Counted from the first letter of the stretch, positions 49,313 to 59,345 are shown. The stretch: DNA of 64,000 bases from Corynebacterium meridianum (GCF_016342265.1 NZ_JAEIOS010000011.1:682001-746000), one strand, 5' to 3'. The notes: a model not told the origin generated them from the letters alone. Made by a program: numbers and translations.

Positions 49313-49798
49313 CTAGACCCTGAGATTGCGTTCCGCGGCGTCCACGAGGACGCACGCCCACGAAAGCACGACGCCGTGGACCATCGGTAGGTCGGCGTGC
49401 CTGGGCCCGTCGACTATCTCGAGCCGCCCCCGGAGGTCCGGATGCGTCGAGGCGACCAGCCCGGTCGGCCCGACGATGTCGCGGTCGGTGCGGAACAGGG
49501 CACGGCGGCGCAGCGTGTACCGGGTTCCCGCGCAGTAGCCCGTCAGCCGACGGACGGTGAGCCCCTGCTGGGCCACGGTGTAGACCTCACCGCCCGACAG
49601 GGTCGCACGGCAGCGGAACCGGAGTCCGGGGGCGGAACGCTCGACCAGTATGCGGTCGTCCGCGGTGTGTATCACGCCCGCGGACATCATCGCGATGACG
49701 TCCCCGTGTCCGTCCCTGAGGTACCCGTCCTCCCAGACCCAGTGGTCGGGCGACTCGTCGGCGAACAGGCCCGCTTTGTCCTCGTCCCCGGCAGGCAT
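49313..49798 (-). CDS. Hypothetical protein, LURP-one/tubby-like beta fold
   Basis: The 161-residue soluble protein is rich in short beta-strand-like segments (VWEDGYLRDGHGDVIAMMS, LRFRCRATLSGGEVYTVAQQ). It looks related to the gene just upstream: both end with an ADLP-x-x-x-x-V-x-x-x-W sequence (HADLPMVHGVVLSWACV here). It lacks the membrane anchor of its neighbour. No function known. The ATG at 49798 is 14 nt after the neighbour's stop. Confidence 0.7.
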   Translation of the reverse strand: MPAGDEDKAGLFADESPDHWVWEDGYLRDGHGDVIAMMSAGVIHTADDRILVERSAPGLRFRCRATLSGGEVYTVAQQGLTVRRLTGYCAGTRYTLRRRALFRTDRDIVGPTGLVASTHPDLRGRLEIVDGPRHADLPMVHGVVLSWACVLVDAAERNLRV

Positions 49799-49812
49799 CG
49801 GTCCCCCGGCGA

Positions 49813-50352
49813 TCAATTCAGGAAGAACCAGATGATCAGCGGAGTGAGGATCAGCAGGCTCACGGTCAGCACCACGGTTGAGCTGATCATCTTCGCCTCG
49901 AGCGCCATCCGGGACACCCACGCGTTGAACACCGCGCGGTCCACCGGTAGGTCCGCATCAGGCTCCATCTCCACGATGACCTTCCGGACTCCGTGATTGG
50001 CACCGGAGAACTGGCCCAGTTTCGTTCCGTCGGTGGCCTCGATGACCCAGTCGGTCCGGGCCTCGTTGACGAATACGGCCTCCGCTTCGCCCGCGAAGTC
50101 GACCGTGATTGTTTTGGCGCGCGCCAGTCGGGACTTGTCGGGCGTGGCGGTGAACACGCGGCCGTCGGCGAGGGTGGCGCGCAGCGGTCCGGTTTTGGGG
50201 GCCGACAACCGCCACTCATCACCCTGTACCGTGGCGGAATGGTCGTCCGCGGGTTCGGTGCCGAACACGGCGACCTCCCGGTCCCCCAGCGCGAGGGACA
50301 CCGTCGTGTGTCCGTCAGTCGTTTCCCGTGGTCCCCAGGTCAGGTTCTCCAT
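49813..50352 (-). CDS. Hypothetical tail-anchored protein
   Basis: The 179-residue protein has beta-rich repeats (VSLALGDREVAVFG, ATLADGRVFTATPDK, IEATDGTKLGQFSG) and one C-terminal transmembrane helix at about 155-178 (STVVLTVSLLILTPLIIWFF) with no signal peptide, so it is tail-anchored with the domain in the cytoplasm. DADLPVDRAVFNAWV near 130 matches the related neighbour. AAAGG precedes the ATG. It follows glyS on the same strand with a 71-nt gap. Confidence 0.75.
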   Translation of the reverse strand: MENLTWGPRETTDGHTTVSLALGDREVAVFGTEPADDHSATVQGDEWRLSAPKTGPLRATLADGRVFTATPDKSRLARAKTITVDFAGEAEAVFVNEARTDWVIEATDGTKLGQFSGANHGVRKVIVEMEPDADLPVDRAVFNAWVSRMALEAKMISSTVVLTVSLLILTPLIIWFFLN

Positions 50353-50423
50353 GGCGGTGTGTCAGCCTTTCTTCCGGTGAACGGGCCCCGGCTCCGGGCG
50401 CCCGGTTTCCCCTGAGGGAGGTT

Positions 50424-51809
50424 TCAGCAGCCGATCAGGCGAGCGGCGAGGTAGCTCTCCAGCTCGTCGATGGCGACCCGCTCCTGCTCCATCGTGTCAC
50501 GCTCACGGACGGTGACCGCGTTGTCCTCGAGGGTGTCGAAGTCGACCGTGACGCAGAACGGGGTGCCGATCTCGTCCTGGCGCCGGTAACGACGTCCGAT
50601 GGCGCCGGAGGTGTCGTACTCGATGTTCCAGTGCTGGCGGAGCGTCTCGGCGACCTTCTCCGCGGTCGGGGTGAGCGTGTCCTTCTTGGACAACGGCAGC
50701 ACCGCGACCTTGACCGGCGCGAGGCGACGGTCGAGCTTCAGCACGACGCGCTTGTCCACGCCGCCCTTGGAGTTCGGGGCCTCATCCTCGTGGTAGGCGT
50801 CGACGAGGAACGCCATCATGGACCGGCCGAGACCGGCTGCGGGCTCGATGACGTAGGGGGTCCAGCGCTCTCCGGATTCCTGGTCGAAGAAGGAGAGGTC
50901 CTCGCCCGAGCCCTTCGCGTGGGTGGACAGGTCGAAGTCGGTGCGGTTTGCGACGCCCTCGAGCTCGCCCCACTTGCCGTTCGCGAAGTGGAACGCGTAC
51001 TCCACGTCCACGGTGCGCTTGGAGTAGTGCGAGAGCTTCTCCTGCGGGTGCTCGTAGAGGCGCAGGTTCTCCGGGTCGATACCGAGGTCGACGTACCAGT
51101 TGAACCGGTGGTCGATCCAGTACTGGTGCCATTCCTCGTCCTCGCCGGGTTTGACGAAGAACTCCATCTCCATCTGCTCGAACTCGCGGGTCCGGAAGAT
51201 GAAGTTGCCCGGGGTGATCTCGTTGCGGAAGGACTTGCCGATCTGCGCGATACCGAACGGCGGCTTCATCCGTGCCGAGGTCATGACGTTCTTGAAGTTG
51301 ACGAAGATGCCCTGTGCGGTCTCCGGGCGCAGGTAGTGCAGCCCCTCCTCGTCGTCGACGGGGCCGAGGAACGTCTTGAGCATGCCGGAGAATTCGCGGG
51401 GTTCGGTCCAGTTGCCGGGCTGACCGGTCTCGGGGTCATTGATGTCGGCGAGGCCGTTTGCCGGCGGGTGTCCGTGCTTCTCCTCGTAGGCCTCCAGCAG
51501 GTGATCGGCACGGTAGCGCTTGTGGGTGTGGAGTGACTCCACGAGCGGGTCGGTGAACACCTCCAGGTGGCCGGAGGAGACCCACACCTGGCGGGGCAGG
51601 ATGACCGAGGAATCCAGGCCGACGACATCGGGGCGCGAGGTGACCATCGACCGCCACCACTGCTTCTTGATGTTCTCCTTCAGCTCGACACCGAGCGGGC
51701 CGTAGTCCCACGCGGAGCGGGTACCGCCGTAGATCTCGCCGCAGGGGTAGACCAGTCCGCGTCGCTTACAGAGATTCACGACGGTTTCGATGGTGGTTTT
51801 CTGTGCCAC
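50424..51809 (-). CDS. glyS: Glycyl-tRNA synthetase, alpha2 class II type
   Basis: The 461-residue homodimeric glycyl-tRNA synthetase has motif 1 near [14 protein letters not shown] (residue 50), motif 2 [21 protein letters not shown] near 203 (shown as FRNEITPGN and [11 protein letters not shown]), and motif 3 [13 protein letters not shown] near 325. The C-terminal anticodon-binding domain runs from about 360. The GTG at 51809 has AGGAG about 13 nt upstream. A TAGACT -10 at 51903-51908 on the minus strand predicts a leader of about 85 nt; I see no T-box in it. The local order glyS-zur-uppS-recO-era is conserved in the order. Confidence 0.96.
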   Translation of the reverse strand: MAQKTTIETVVNLCKRRGLVYPCGEIYGGTRSAWDYGPLGVELKENIKKQWWRSMVTSRPDVVGLDSSVILPRQVWVSSGHLEVFTDPLVESLHTHKRYRADHLLEAYEEKHGHPPANGLADINDPETGQPGNWTEPREFSGMLKTFLGPVDDEEGLHYLRPETAQGIFVNFKNVMTSARMKPPFGIAQIGKSFRNEITPGNFIFRTREFEQMEMEFFVKPGEDEEWHQYWIDHRFNWYVDLGIDPENLRLYEHPQEKLSHYSKRTVDVEYAFHFANGKWGELEGVANRTDFDLSTHAKGSGEDLSFFDQESGERWTPYVIEPAAGLGRSMMAFLVDAYHEDEAPNSKGGVDKRVVLKLDRRLAPVKVAVLPLSKKDTLTPTAEKVAETLRQHWNIEYDTSGAIGRRYRRQDEIGTPFCVTVDFDTLEDNAVTVRERDTMEQERVAIDELESYLAARLIGC

Positions 51810-52122
51810 GGTTCTTCAGTACTCCTAAAGGGAAGATTTACGGTTCGTTGGTGCTCGGTGACGTCGATGACGGGGTGTTTTCCCCCGCACCGGTCGCAGA
51901 CCAGTCTAACCCGCGGCGCCGGACGCTCAGGTTGGGCCCGGGGTTTTCCCCTGCGGATCACCCCGTGGTGTGTCGGTAGGTACGGGATACCGGAGGACAC
52001 GGACGCGGTATCATGGGGAAAACAGGCTGTCCCGCGCCGTCACATTCCGGCGACAGGGGGTTCCCATCCACCCCCTGAATGCGGGACCACCCATCACACA
52101 CCCTGCAGGAAGGACCCCGCAC
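51810..52122. promoter_or_regulatory. Divergent region between glyS and zur
   Basis: 313 bp with no gene. Minus-strand -10 TAGACT (51903-51908) for glyS; plus-strand -10 TATCAT (52009-52014) for zur, giving a leader of about 100 nt. That leader contains a perfect 8-bp stem CAGGGGGT/ACCCCCTG (52054-52061 with 52070-52077) and GGAAGGA before the ATG. I see no clear Zur palindrome. Confidence 0.45.
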
Positions 52123-52566
52123 ATGTCCGCCAATCAGGACTCGACAATCCCGAAGCTGGGTGTACGCAGCACCCGCCAGCGCGCAGCGGTGGTCGAGGTG
52201 CTCCGCGATCTGGACACCTTCGCGTCCGCAAAGACCATCCACCGCGAACTCGGTGAGCGTCACCACAAGGTCGGGTTGACCACGGTCTACCGGACCCTGC
52301 AGTCCCTCGCCGACATCCACGCGGTCGACGTCCTGCACATGGCGACCGGAGAGTCCCTCTACCGGCACTGCGACACCGAGGCGCACCACCACCACCTGGT
52401 CTGCACCGAGTGCGGTCACACGATCGAGATCGAGGGCGGACCGGTGGAGAAGTGGGCACTGGAGGAGTCCCGCCGCAACGACTTCCAGCTCACCGGCCAC
52501 ACCGCCGAGGTGTTCGGCGTGTGCGCGGTCTGCCGTGCCGGACGGAGCACCGGCACGGAAAGCTGA
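52123..52566 (+). CDS. zur: Fur-family zinc uptake regulator
   Basis: The 147-residue Fur-family repressor has the DNA-binding winged helix STRQRAAVVEVLRDLDTF to GLTTVYRTLQSLAD (residues 16-66). Structural zinc ligands are CTEC (94, 97) and CAVC (134, 137). Sensory ligands include the HHHH run at 88-91, Cys83 and His126. It corresponds to FurB/Zur (Rv2359), which represses zinc uptake. In C. glutamicum and mycobacteria an ArsR-type zinc sensor usually precedes it in an operon; here that gene is missing beside it. The ATG at 52123 has GGAAGGA about 8 nt upstream. Confidence 0.93.
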   Translation: MSANQDSTIPKLGVRSTRQRAAVVEVLRDLDTFASAKTIHRELGERHHKVGLTTVYRTLQSLADIHAVDVLHMATGESLYRHCDTEAHHHHLVCTECGHTIEIEGGPVEKWALEESRRNDFQLTGHTAEVFGVCAVCRAGRSTGTES

Positions 52567-52593
52567 CGGGCCGGGATGTCGGCGTCAGTCAGC

Positions 52594-53709
52594 TCAGACC
52601 ACGACGCCGAGCACGTTGCCCAGGCCGAACGTGACCGCCGCGGCACCGAGGCCGACACCAAGTTGAACCACTGCCTTACGGATGGGCGGCACCCCGGACA
52701 GCAGGCCGACGATGGAACCGGTGCACAGTAGGGCGATCCCGACGAGAACGCAGGAGATCACCGCGGCCGTCAGGGTGGACAGCCCGAAGAAGAACGGCAC
52801 GCACGGGATCAGGGCGCCGGAGGCGAAGAACAGGAAACTGTGCACCGCGGCGGACGTCCCGGACCCCACGACCTCCGGATCGGTGGGCGCGGCACCGACC
52901 GGCACCGTGGAGATCGCCTCCCGTTCCACGGGGCGGTTCGCCCGGATACCGGCGAACACCGCCGCGGCCTTCGCCTTCGCCTCCCCGCCGCTCATGCCGC
53001 GCGCACGGTAGACCAGCTCGAGTTCATTGGCGTTCACGTCCAGCTGCGGCAACTGCGCGGAGGCCATCGGATCGGCGGTCGAGGCCTCGAGGAGGTCCCG
53101 CTGCGAGGACACCGAGATGTACTCTCCGGCCGCCATGGACAGTGCCCCGGCGAGCAGGCCCGTCAACCCGGTCATCACGATCACGCCGTTGCTCGTCACG
53201 GCCCCCACGACGCCGAGGACGAGCGCGAGATTGCTGACCAGGCCGTCGTTCATCCCGAACACGGCGGCCCGGAAGTTGCCGGAGATCTGTTCCCGTCCAC
53301 GCGCGGCCAGGCCCCGCACGACCTCGGCGTGGATGCACTCGTCGGCGGTCATCTGGTCCGTGGCGTCCTCGTCGTCGAGGTACGGGGTGCGCTGCTCGGC
53401 GGACTGCATGAGGGCGAGGGTGAACACGCTGCCGAAGCGACGCGCGAGGAAACCCATAAGCAGGGTGGAGTAGTCGGGGCGCCGCGGCATGCCGACGTGA
53501 TTGCCCAGCAGCGTGCGCCAGTGTTCCTCGTGCCGCGCCTCGGCGTCCGCCAGGCAGAGGAGGATGTCTCGCTCCTCGCCGGTCTTGTGCAGGGCGAGCT
53601 CGCGGTAGACCGCGGCCTCCGCCCGTTCATTGGCCAGATAGCGCTGCCACCGCTTGATCTGTGCGCGGGTAGGTTCCCCGACCACCGTTTTCCCGGTGTG
53701 CTCCGTCAT
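52594..53709 (-). CDS. Ferritin-like/VIT1 iron-manganese transporter (MbfA-like)
   Basis: The 371-residue protein fuses an N-terminal ferritin-like (rubrerythrin-type) domain at about 15-140, with metal-site sequences ERAEAAVYREL and DAEARHEEHW and the late CIHAEVV, to a C-terminal VIT1/CCC1 transporter from about 145. The latter begins FGMNDGLVSNLALVLGVVGA and contains LAGALSMAAGEYISV, and has five helices. MbfA-type fusions export iron or manganese with the ferritin-like domain as sensor. Its ATG directly abuts the uppS stop (TAGATG), so it is translated from the uppS transcript. Confidence 0.9.
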   Translation of the reverse strand: MTEHTGKTVVGEPTRAQIKRWQRYLANERAEAAVYRELALHKTGEERDILLCLADAEARHEEHWRTLLGNHVGMPRRPDYSTLLMGFLARRFGSVFTLALMQSAEQRTPYLDDEDATDQMTADECIHAEVVRGLAARGREQISGNFRAAVFGMNDGLVSNLALVLGVVGAVTSNGVIVMTGLTGLLAGALSMAAGEYISVSSQRDLLEASTADPMASAQLPQLDVNANELELVYRARGMSGGEAKAKAAAVFAGIRANRPVEREAISTVPVGAAPTDPEVVGSGTSAAVHSFLFFASGALIPCVPFFFGLSTLTAAVISCVLVGIALLCTGSIVGLLSGVPPIRKAVVQLGVGLGAAAVTFGLGNVLGVVV

Positions 53710-54447
53710 CTATCTGACCCCTCCGAACCGCCGGTCCCGGTGGGCGTACTCGACCACCGCATCGTAGAGATCCCGCGGAGTGAAATCGGGGAAGAGTTTG
53801 TCCTGGTAGACCATCTCGGCGTAGGCGGACTGCCAGAGCAGAAAGTTCGACGTCCGCTTCTCCCCCGACGGGCGGAGAAACAGATCGACGTCGGGCATGT
53901 CCGGCTCGTCGAGGAAGTTCGGGAACGTCGCCTCGGTGACCTGGTCCGGGCGGAGCCGTCCCGCCGCCGCCTCCACGGCGATCTGCCGGGCGGCGTCGAT
54001 GATCTCCGCGCGGCCGCCGTAGTTCACGCACATCGCGAGCGTCATCGTCGTGTTGTCCTTCGTCAGTTCCTCAGCGGCCTCCAGCTCGCGGATCACCGAA
54101 CGCCACAGGCGTGGCCGACGTCCGACCCACCGGACACGCACCCCCTTGGCGTGCAGACCGTCCCGCTGCCGCCGCAGGACATCGCGGTTGAAGCCCATGA
54201 GGAAGCGGACCTCATCGGTGGAACGCCGCCAGTTCTCCGTGGAGAACGCGTACGCGGACAGGTACGGGACGCCGAGGGCGATGCAGGCGTCCACGATGTC
54301 GAGAAGAACGGCCTCTCCCCTGCGGTGACCCTCGGTACGCTTCATTCCCCGTTCCGTCGCCCAGCGGCCGTTGCCGTCCATCACCAGTGCGATGTGCTTC
54401 GGGAGGAACTCGGCGGGGATATCGGGCGGAGTGGTGTTCACAGTCAC
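53710..54447 (-). CDS. uppS: Polyprenyl diphosphate synthase (UppS-like)
   Basis: Cis-prenyltransferase of 245 residues making the polyprenyl carrier lipid for cell wall synthesis. The catalytic Asp lies in [17 protein letters not shown] near residue 24; [10 protein letters not shown] near 82, the [22 protein letters not shown] region near 200 (quoted as [12 protein letters not shown]) and the final aromatic residues are standard. Mycobacteriales have a decaprenyl (Rv2361c) and a short-chain cis-synthase; this one is the Rv2361c position. The GTG at 54447 has GGAG closely upstream; the frame is open 13 codons further. Confidence 0.94.
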   Translation of the reverse strand: MTVNTTPPDIPAEFLPKHIALVMDGNGRWATERGMKRTEGHRRGEAVLLDIVDACIALGVPYLSAYAFSTENWRRSTDEVRFLMGFNRDVLRRQRDGLHAKGVRVRWVGRRPRLWRSVIRELEAAEELTKDNTTMTLAMCVNYGGRAEIIDAARQIAVEAAAGRLRPDQVTEATFPNFLDEPDMPDVDLFLRPSGEKRTSNFLLWQSAYAEMVYQDKLFPDFTPRDLYDAVVEYAHRDRRFGGVR

Positions 54448-54504
54448 CGCTCCATTGTGCCACCCGCCCCCGTCCCGGGAAACCACCCCGGCCCCACCCT
54501 CGGT

Positions 54505-55272
54505 TCAGCCCTGATCGAGCAGATCCAGGGAGCGGACCCGGTGCTCCAGGTGCCACTGGAGATGCGCGCGCACGAGCTGGTGCGCCTGGCCTGCGAAATC
54601 GGTGAACATCCCGTCACCGGACCGCTCGGAGGAGGCCCGCGCCTCATCCACCGCCGCCCACGATCCGTGGGTGAGCCACCACATGAGCCGGAGCACCGCC
54701 TCGTCGGGCGTCGCCGCCCCGGGTGGCCTGCAGGTTCCGCACACCGCTCCCCCGGCCGCGGGGTGAAAGGCGTGGTGGGGGCCGGGACGGCCACACTGCG
54801 CGCAGTCGAACAGGCTCGGCGCCCACCCGGCGTGACCCATCGCGCGGAGCAGGAATGAGTCGAGTTCGACCGTCGGATCAGGGGCGGTGCGCAGACGGCC
54901 CAGCGTCGCGGCGCTGGCGTCGAAGAGCCAGGGGTCATCGCCGGATTCGGCCACCGCGAGGCGTTCGGCGGATTCGAGGACCGCGCACGCGCAGGTGTAG
55001 CGGGTGTAATCCTCGATGAGCCCGGCACCGTGGTAGGCCACGGTGTCCGCGCCGGTGATGCTGTGCAGGTTCCGCCCCGGGTACAGCTGCACGTCCAGCT
55101 CGACGAAGGGTTGGAGGCGGGACCCGAACCGGGATCTGGTGCGCCGTACCCCTTTCGCGACACAGCGAACCAGGCCGTTCCCGCGGGTCAGGAGGACGAC
55201 GACGCGGTCGGCCTCCCCGAAGTCGTGGGTCCGCACCACGAGCGCCCGGTCGCGGAAGCTCGGTGCGCGCAT
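54505..55272 (-). CDS. recO: DNA repair protein RecO
   Basis: The 255-residue recombination mediator works with RecR (and RecF) to load RecA. The N-terminal OB fold (RDRALVVRTHDFGEADRVVV, RCVAKGVRR, PFVELDVQLY) is followed by a helical domain and a C4 zinc site with CAQC near residue 155 and CGTC near 177. The start is the only reasonable ATG and lies 1 nt after the era stop, so it is translationally coupled in the phoH-to-VIT1 operon. Confidence 0.95.
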   Translation of the reverse strand: MRAPSFRDRALVVRTHDFGEADRVVVLLTRGNGLVRCVAKGVRRTRSRFGSRLQPFVELDVQLYPGRNLHSITGADTVAYHGAGLIEDYTRYTCACAVLESAERLAVAESGDDPWLFDASAATLGRLRTAPDPTVELDSFLLRAMGHAGWAPSLFDCAQCGRPGPHHAFHPAAGGAVCGTCRPPGAATPDEAVLRLMWWLTHGSWAAVDEARASSERSGDGMFTDFAGQAHQLVRAHLQWHLEHRVRSLDLLDQG

Positions 55273-55273
55273 C

Positions 55274-56194
55274 CTAGAAACCGAGGCGGCCGAGCGCCTT
55301 CGGATCCGACTGCCAGTTCTTCAGCACCTTGATCCGCAGATCGAGGTAGATGTTCTGGCCGATCAGCTCGATGATCTCCTTGCGGGAGTTGTGGATGATC
55401 CGCCCCAGTCGGCGGCCGTCCTTGCCGATGATGATGTCCTTCTGGCCGGGACGTTCCACGTAGAGGACCGCGTGGATGTCGAGGACGTCGGGGCGCTCCT
55501 CGTTGGGTAGGACCTCGTCGATCTCGACGGCGACCGAGTGCGGCAGCTCGTCCTTCAGGCCGGCGAGCGCGGCCTCTCGGATCAGTTCCGACATGCGTGT
55601 GTTGCGGTCGTCATCGGTGACGTGATCGTCCGGGTAGAACTTCGGCCCCTCCGGGAGCACACCGGTCAGGACGTCGACGAGGACATCGAGCTGTTCACCG
55701 GACTGGGCGGAGACCGGGATTACCTCGCAGTCACCGCCGAGCATCTCGTGCAGTGCCATCAACTGTACGGCGACGGAATCCCGGGAGACCTTGTCCACCT
55801 TGGTCACGATCCCGACGATCGTGGTCTTCGGGGCGACCTTCTTCACCGCGTCCAGGATCCACCGGTCACCGGGTCCGATCTTCTCGTCGGCCGGCACGGT
55901 GATGCCGATGACGTCGACGTCCGAATAGGTCTCCTTGACCATCTCGTTCAACCGCTCCCCCAGCAGCGTTCGCGGACGGTGCAGGCCCGGCGTGTCCACG
56001 ACGATGATCTGGGCACCGGGACGGTGCACGATGCCGCGGATCGGGTGTCGCGTTGTCTCCGGTTGGTTGGCGGTGATGGCGATCTTCTCGCCCACCAGTG
56101 CGTTCGTCAGGGTCGACTTGCCCGTGTTGGGCCGCCCCACGAAGCTGACGAAACCGGAGCGGAAACCCTCGGGGGTGTCGGTGAATGAAGTCAA
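55274..56194 (-). CDS. era: GTPase Era
   Basis: The 306-residue essential GTPase binds 16S rRNA in 30S assembly. G1 is GRPNTGKST near residue 21, G3 is DTPGLH near 68, G4 is TKVDK near 130 and SAQSGEQ is G5. The KH domain near the C terminus contains DIIIGKDGRRLGRIIHNSR (near 262). The best start is the TTG at 56194 with GGAGG about 12 nt upstream; the frame continues open far upstream but there it is antisense-like shadow of the CNNM gene. It lies 146 nt after that gene on the same strand. Confidence 0.94.
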   Translation of the reverse strand: MTSFTDTPEGFRSGFVSFVGRPNTGKSTLTNALVGEKIAITANQPETTRHPIRGIVHRPGAQIIVVDTPGLHRPRTLLGERLNEMVKETYSDVDVIGITVPADEKIGPGDRWILDAVKKVAPKTTIVGIVTKVDKVSRDSVAVQLMALHEMLGGDCEVIPVSAQSGEQLDVLVDVLTGVLPEGPKFYPDDHVTDDDRNTRMSELIREAALAGLKDELPHSVAVEIDEVLPNEERPDVLDIHAVLYVERPGQKDIIIGKDGRRLGRIIHNSRKEIIELIGQNIYLDLRIKVLKNWQSDPKALGRLGF

Positions 56195-56340
56195 CGTTGT
56201 TCTAGTCCTCCACGGAGCCGGACGGCCCCGGATTGTCGGTAGGTGATGCTGCTGGTTCCGGCCACCCCGTATGGTGGGGCGGGCGGTTCCGGATGATCTC
56301 CCATGGTACCCCGTGGGAGCGCCGTGACCGCGGAGTACGC

Positions 56341-57663
56341 TCAGCGGACGTCGGCGCTGCCGGTCACCGGATCGAGGACAGTGACGATGACGGACTTCAC
56401 CCGCATCCTGCCCCGCCGGTCCCGGCCCCCCTCTGCAGTCAGTTCCAGACCGCAGGTGCGCACCGAGGCGCCGGGCAGCGGCACCCGGCCGAGATCGTAG
56501 GCGATGAGCCCGCTGACGGTCTCCACCTGGTCGGTGATGTCCTCGCCGAACTCCAACTCGATGTCGAGATCCTCGTCGACGAGATCGGTGAGATCCTCGA
56601 GAGTGAGCCGCGAGACGACGCGATAGCGGCCCGGGGCCAGCCGCTCGATGGGGGCGATCTCCTCGGAGTCGTACTCGTCGGCGATCTCGCCGACGATCTC
56701 CTCGAGGATGTCCTCGATGGAGATCAGCCCCGCGATACCGCCGTACTCGTCGACGAGCAGCGCGATGTGGATGCGGTTGAGCTGCATCTCCCGGAGCAGA
56801 TCGTCGAGGTTCTTGGAGTCCGGGACGAACGTCACCGGGCGCATGACGTCCTCGACACTCACGCTCCGGCCGTTGTCGCTCGACGAGTACGTCCTCTGGA
56901 CGAGATCCTTGAGGTAGACGACACCGACGATGTCGTCGACGTTCTCGCCGACCACCGGGATGCGGGAGAGCCCGGAGCGCACGCACAGTGCGGTCGCCTG
57001 ACCGGCCGTCTTGTCCGATTCGATCCAGATCATCTCCGGCCGGGGGACCATGACACTGCGGGCGGTGGTCGACGCGAGATCGAACACCGACTGGATCATG
57101 CGGCGCTCGCCGATCTCCACGATGCCGTGCTCCTGGGCGATGTCGACCATCTCCCGGAGCTCCACCTCGGTGTTGAACGGGCCGTCGCGGAAGCCCGCCC
57201 CGGGGGCGAGGATGTTGCCGAACCAGATCAGCACCTTGGTCACCGGCCCGAGCAGGTGCGCCAGCACGGAGAGCACGAGAGCCGACTTGAGGGACACCGT
57301 GTACGGGTTCTGGCGGCCGATGGTGCGGGAGTAGACCCCGACCACGACGTAGGTGACGAGGGTGAGAACCGCGATCGCCGCCGCCAGCGCCCAGCCCCGG
57401 GAATCGATCAGCTGGAACGCGAGCGCACCGGTGCACACCGCCGCGGTCGACTCGAGCAGTGTCCGGAGGAGCACGAGGAGGTTTATGTGGTCGGCCCGGC
57501 GGTCCACGACCTGGAGCAGCTTCCCCGCGCCCGGGCGTTCGTCCTTGACGAGTTCCTCGACGCGGGCGCGGGAGATCGACGACACCGCCGATTCGACTGA
57601 TCCGAGCGCGCCGGAGGTGACCAGGGCAGCGACCGCCCCGAGCGCCAGTATGACTGGGTTCAC
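56341..57663 (-). CDS. CNNM/CorC-type membrane protein with CBS domains
   Basis: The 440-residue inner-membrane protein has an N-terminal DUF21 domain with three or four helices (1-135), paired CBS domains (about 195-325, including SVMVPRPEMIWIESD and RIPVVGENVDDIVGVV) and a C-terminal CorC_HlyC domain. Proteins of this hemolysin-like family are linked to magnesium/cobalt efflux or transport control. It corresponds to Rv2366c, between ybeY and era. The GTG lies 2 nt after the ybeY stop, so it is coupled. Confidence 0.93.
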   Translation of the reverse strand: MNPVILALGAVAALVTSGALGSVESAVSSISRARVEELVKDERPGAGKLLQVVDRRADHINLLVLLRTLLESTAAVCTGALAFQLIDSRGWALAAAIAVLTLVTYVVVGVYSRTIGRQNPYTVSLKSALVLSVLAHLLGPVTKVLIWFGNILAPGAGFRDGPFNTEVELREMVDIAQEHGIVEIGERRMIQSVFDLASTTARSVMVPRPEMIWIESDKTAGQATALCVRSGLSRIPVVGENVDDIVGVVYLKDLVQRTYSSSDNGRSVSVEDVMRPVTFVPDSKNLDDLLREMQLNRIHIALLVDEYGGIAGLISIEDILEEIVGEIADEYDSEEIAPIERLAPGRYRVVSRLTLEDLTDLVDEDLDIELEFGEDITDQVETVSGLIAYDLGRVPLPGASVRTCGLELTAEGGRDRRGRMRVKSVIVTVLDPVTGSADVR

Positions 57664-57665
57664 GG

Positions 57666-58271
57666 TCAGTTCTTCTCCGTCGTGTCCGGCTCGGCGATCA
57701 CGGGGATCGTGCCGTCCGGATTCAGATGGTCGAGAGCCTCCCGGTCCGACGCGGTCGGGAACGCCCCCGGTCCCGAGGGCTTCGGCTGGTAGTGGACGCC
57801 GCGGGACTCCAGGTCGTCGTACCAGTCGGCCAGGATCTCATTCTGCAGCGCGAACATCTCCCGCTCCTGATCGGCCTCGACGTGATCGTAGCCGAGAAGG
57901 TGCAGGACCCCGTGGACGGTGAGCAGGGACAGCTCGTGCCCGAGACTGTGTCCCGCGCGGGTCGCCTGGCCCTCGGCGAACTCGGGGCACAGCACTATGT
58001 CCCCGAGCATCGCGGGGCCCGGCTCCGCGGCGTCGGGACGCCCTGAACCGGGGGTGAGTTCATCCATCGGGAAGCTCATAACGTCGGTGGGCCCCGGCAG
58101 ATCCAGCCAACGCTCATGAAGTTCAGCGATGACGTCGGGGTCGACGATGTGCAGGGAGCACTCCGCCTGCGGGTGCACGTCCATGCGGGACAGCGCGTAG
58201 CCGCAGACGTCGATGAGCATCTCCTCGTTCACGTCCCCGTAGGCGGCCTCGTTGAAAACCTCGGGCCCCAT
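57666..58271 (-). CDS. ybeY: rRNA maturation endonuclease YbeY
   Basis: Single-strand-specific endoribonuclease of 201 residues acting in 16S rRNA 3' maturation and quality control. The zinc site [11 protein letters not shown] (near residue 119) provides the H-x3-H-x5-H triad; [11 protein letters not shown] near 60 is also conserved. The C-terminal 40 residues ([14 protein letters not shown] onward) extend beyond the usual length, as in mycobacteria. Its ATG overlaps the end of phoH by 1 nt. Confidence 0.95.
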   Translation of the reverse strand: MGPEVFNEAAYGDVNEEMLIDVCGYALSRMDVHPQAECSLHIVDPDVIAELHERWLDLPGPTDVMSFPMDELTPGSGRPDAAEPGPAMLGDIVLCPEFAEGQATRAGHSLGHELSLLTVHGVLHLLGYDHVEADQEREMFALQNEILADWYDDLESRGVHYQPKPSGPGAFPTASDREALDHLNPDGTIPVIAEPDTTEKN

Positions 58272-59263
58272 CAGAAAGCCTGTCCCTTCGTCTCGGTGTT
58301 CTCCCAGTCGTCGTAGGCGTCGACGATGCGGGCGACCAGCTGGTGTCTCACCACGTCCTCACTCGTCAGTTCGGAGAAGTGCACGCCCTCGACGCCCCGG
58401 AGGATGTGGCGGACCAGCCGCAGGCCCGACCGCTGTCCACCGGGCAGGTCGACCTGGGTGATGTCCCCGGTGACGACCATCTTCGACCCGAATCCGAGCC
58501 GGGTGAGGAACATCTTCATCTGGGCGGGGGTGGTGTTCTGCGCCTCGTCGAGGATGACGAACGCGTCGTTGAGTGTGCGCCCCCGCATGTAGGCCAGGGG
58601 CGCGACCTCGATGACCCCGGCCTCCATGAGCTTCGGGATCACCTCGGGTTCGACCATGTCGCGCAACGCATCGTGCAGCGGACGCAGGTAGGGGTCGATC
58701 TTCTCGTTGAGGGTGCCCGGCAGAAAACCGAGCTTCTCGCCCGCCTCGACCGCCGGACGGGTGAGGATGATGCGGCTGACCTGCTTGGTTTGCAGCGCCT
58801 GCACGGCCTTGGCCATGGCGAGGTAGGTCTTGCCGGAACCGGCGGGGCCGAGACCGAAGACGATGGTGTTGTCGTCGATCGCGTCGACGTACTCCTTCTG
58901 CCCCAGCGACTTCGCCCGGATCACCTTGCCGCGGCGGGCGATGATGTCGCTGGCGAGAACGCTCGCGACGGACTGCGGCGCTTCGCTGGTGATGAGGTTT
59001 ACGGCGTGCTTCACGGCGGTGGGACTGATGTGCCCGCCCCGGCGGGCGGTGGCCTGCAGTTCGTCGAGCACCCGGCGGGCGCGGGACACCTCGTGGGCCG
59101 GGCCGGTCAGGGTGACCGTGTTTCCGCGGACGAAGATGTCGCAGTCGACGTACTTCTCCAGCGTCTTCAGGTTTCCGTCGGTGGTACCGAGCACGCTCTG
59201 CACGAGCGCCGGGTCGATGTCGAAGGTCTCGGAGACACTCTGGTCGGTGTTGTAGATGGCCAC
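58271..59263 (-). CDS. phoH: PhoH-family ATPase (YbeZ-like)
   Basis: The 330-residue P-loop ATPase has an N-terminal KH-like RNA-binding region ([17 protein letters not shown] near 45) and Walker [14 protein letters not shown] near residue 134, with Walker [11 protein letters not shown] near 228. The helicase-like fold and partnership with YbeY place it in rRNA maturation. It corresponds to Rv2368c. The start codon is 82 nt after the rsmE stop. Confidence 0.95.
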   Translation of the reverse strand: MAIYNTDQSVSETFDIDPALVQSVLGTTDGNLKTLEKYVDCDIFVRGNTVTLTGPAHEVSRARRVLDELQATARRGGHISPTAVKHAVNLITSEAPQSVASVLASDIIARRGKVIRAKSLGQKEYVDAIDDNTIVFGLGPAGSGKTYLAMAKAVQALQTKQVSRIILTRPAVEAGEKLGFLPGTLNEKIDPYLRPLHDALRDMVEPEVIPKLMEAGVIEVAPLAYMRGRTLNDAFVILDEAQNTTPAQMKMFLTRLGFGSKMVVTGDITQVDLPGGQRSGLRLVRHILRGVEGVHFSELTSEDVVRHQLVARIVDAYDDWENTETKGQAF

Positions 59264-59345
59264 GTGCGGGGCTTCGCCTACTTTCGGGAAGATGTTCGGT
59301 GGATCTGGGAGGCCGGTGCCGTGACCGGCGGACTCATGGTGGACC

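Noticed and set aside
51810..51910. T-box riboswitch upstream of glyS
   Set aside because: The short leader lacks the T-box consensus and a terminator/antiterminator pair.
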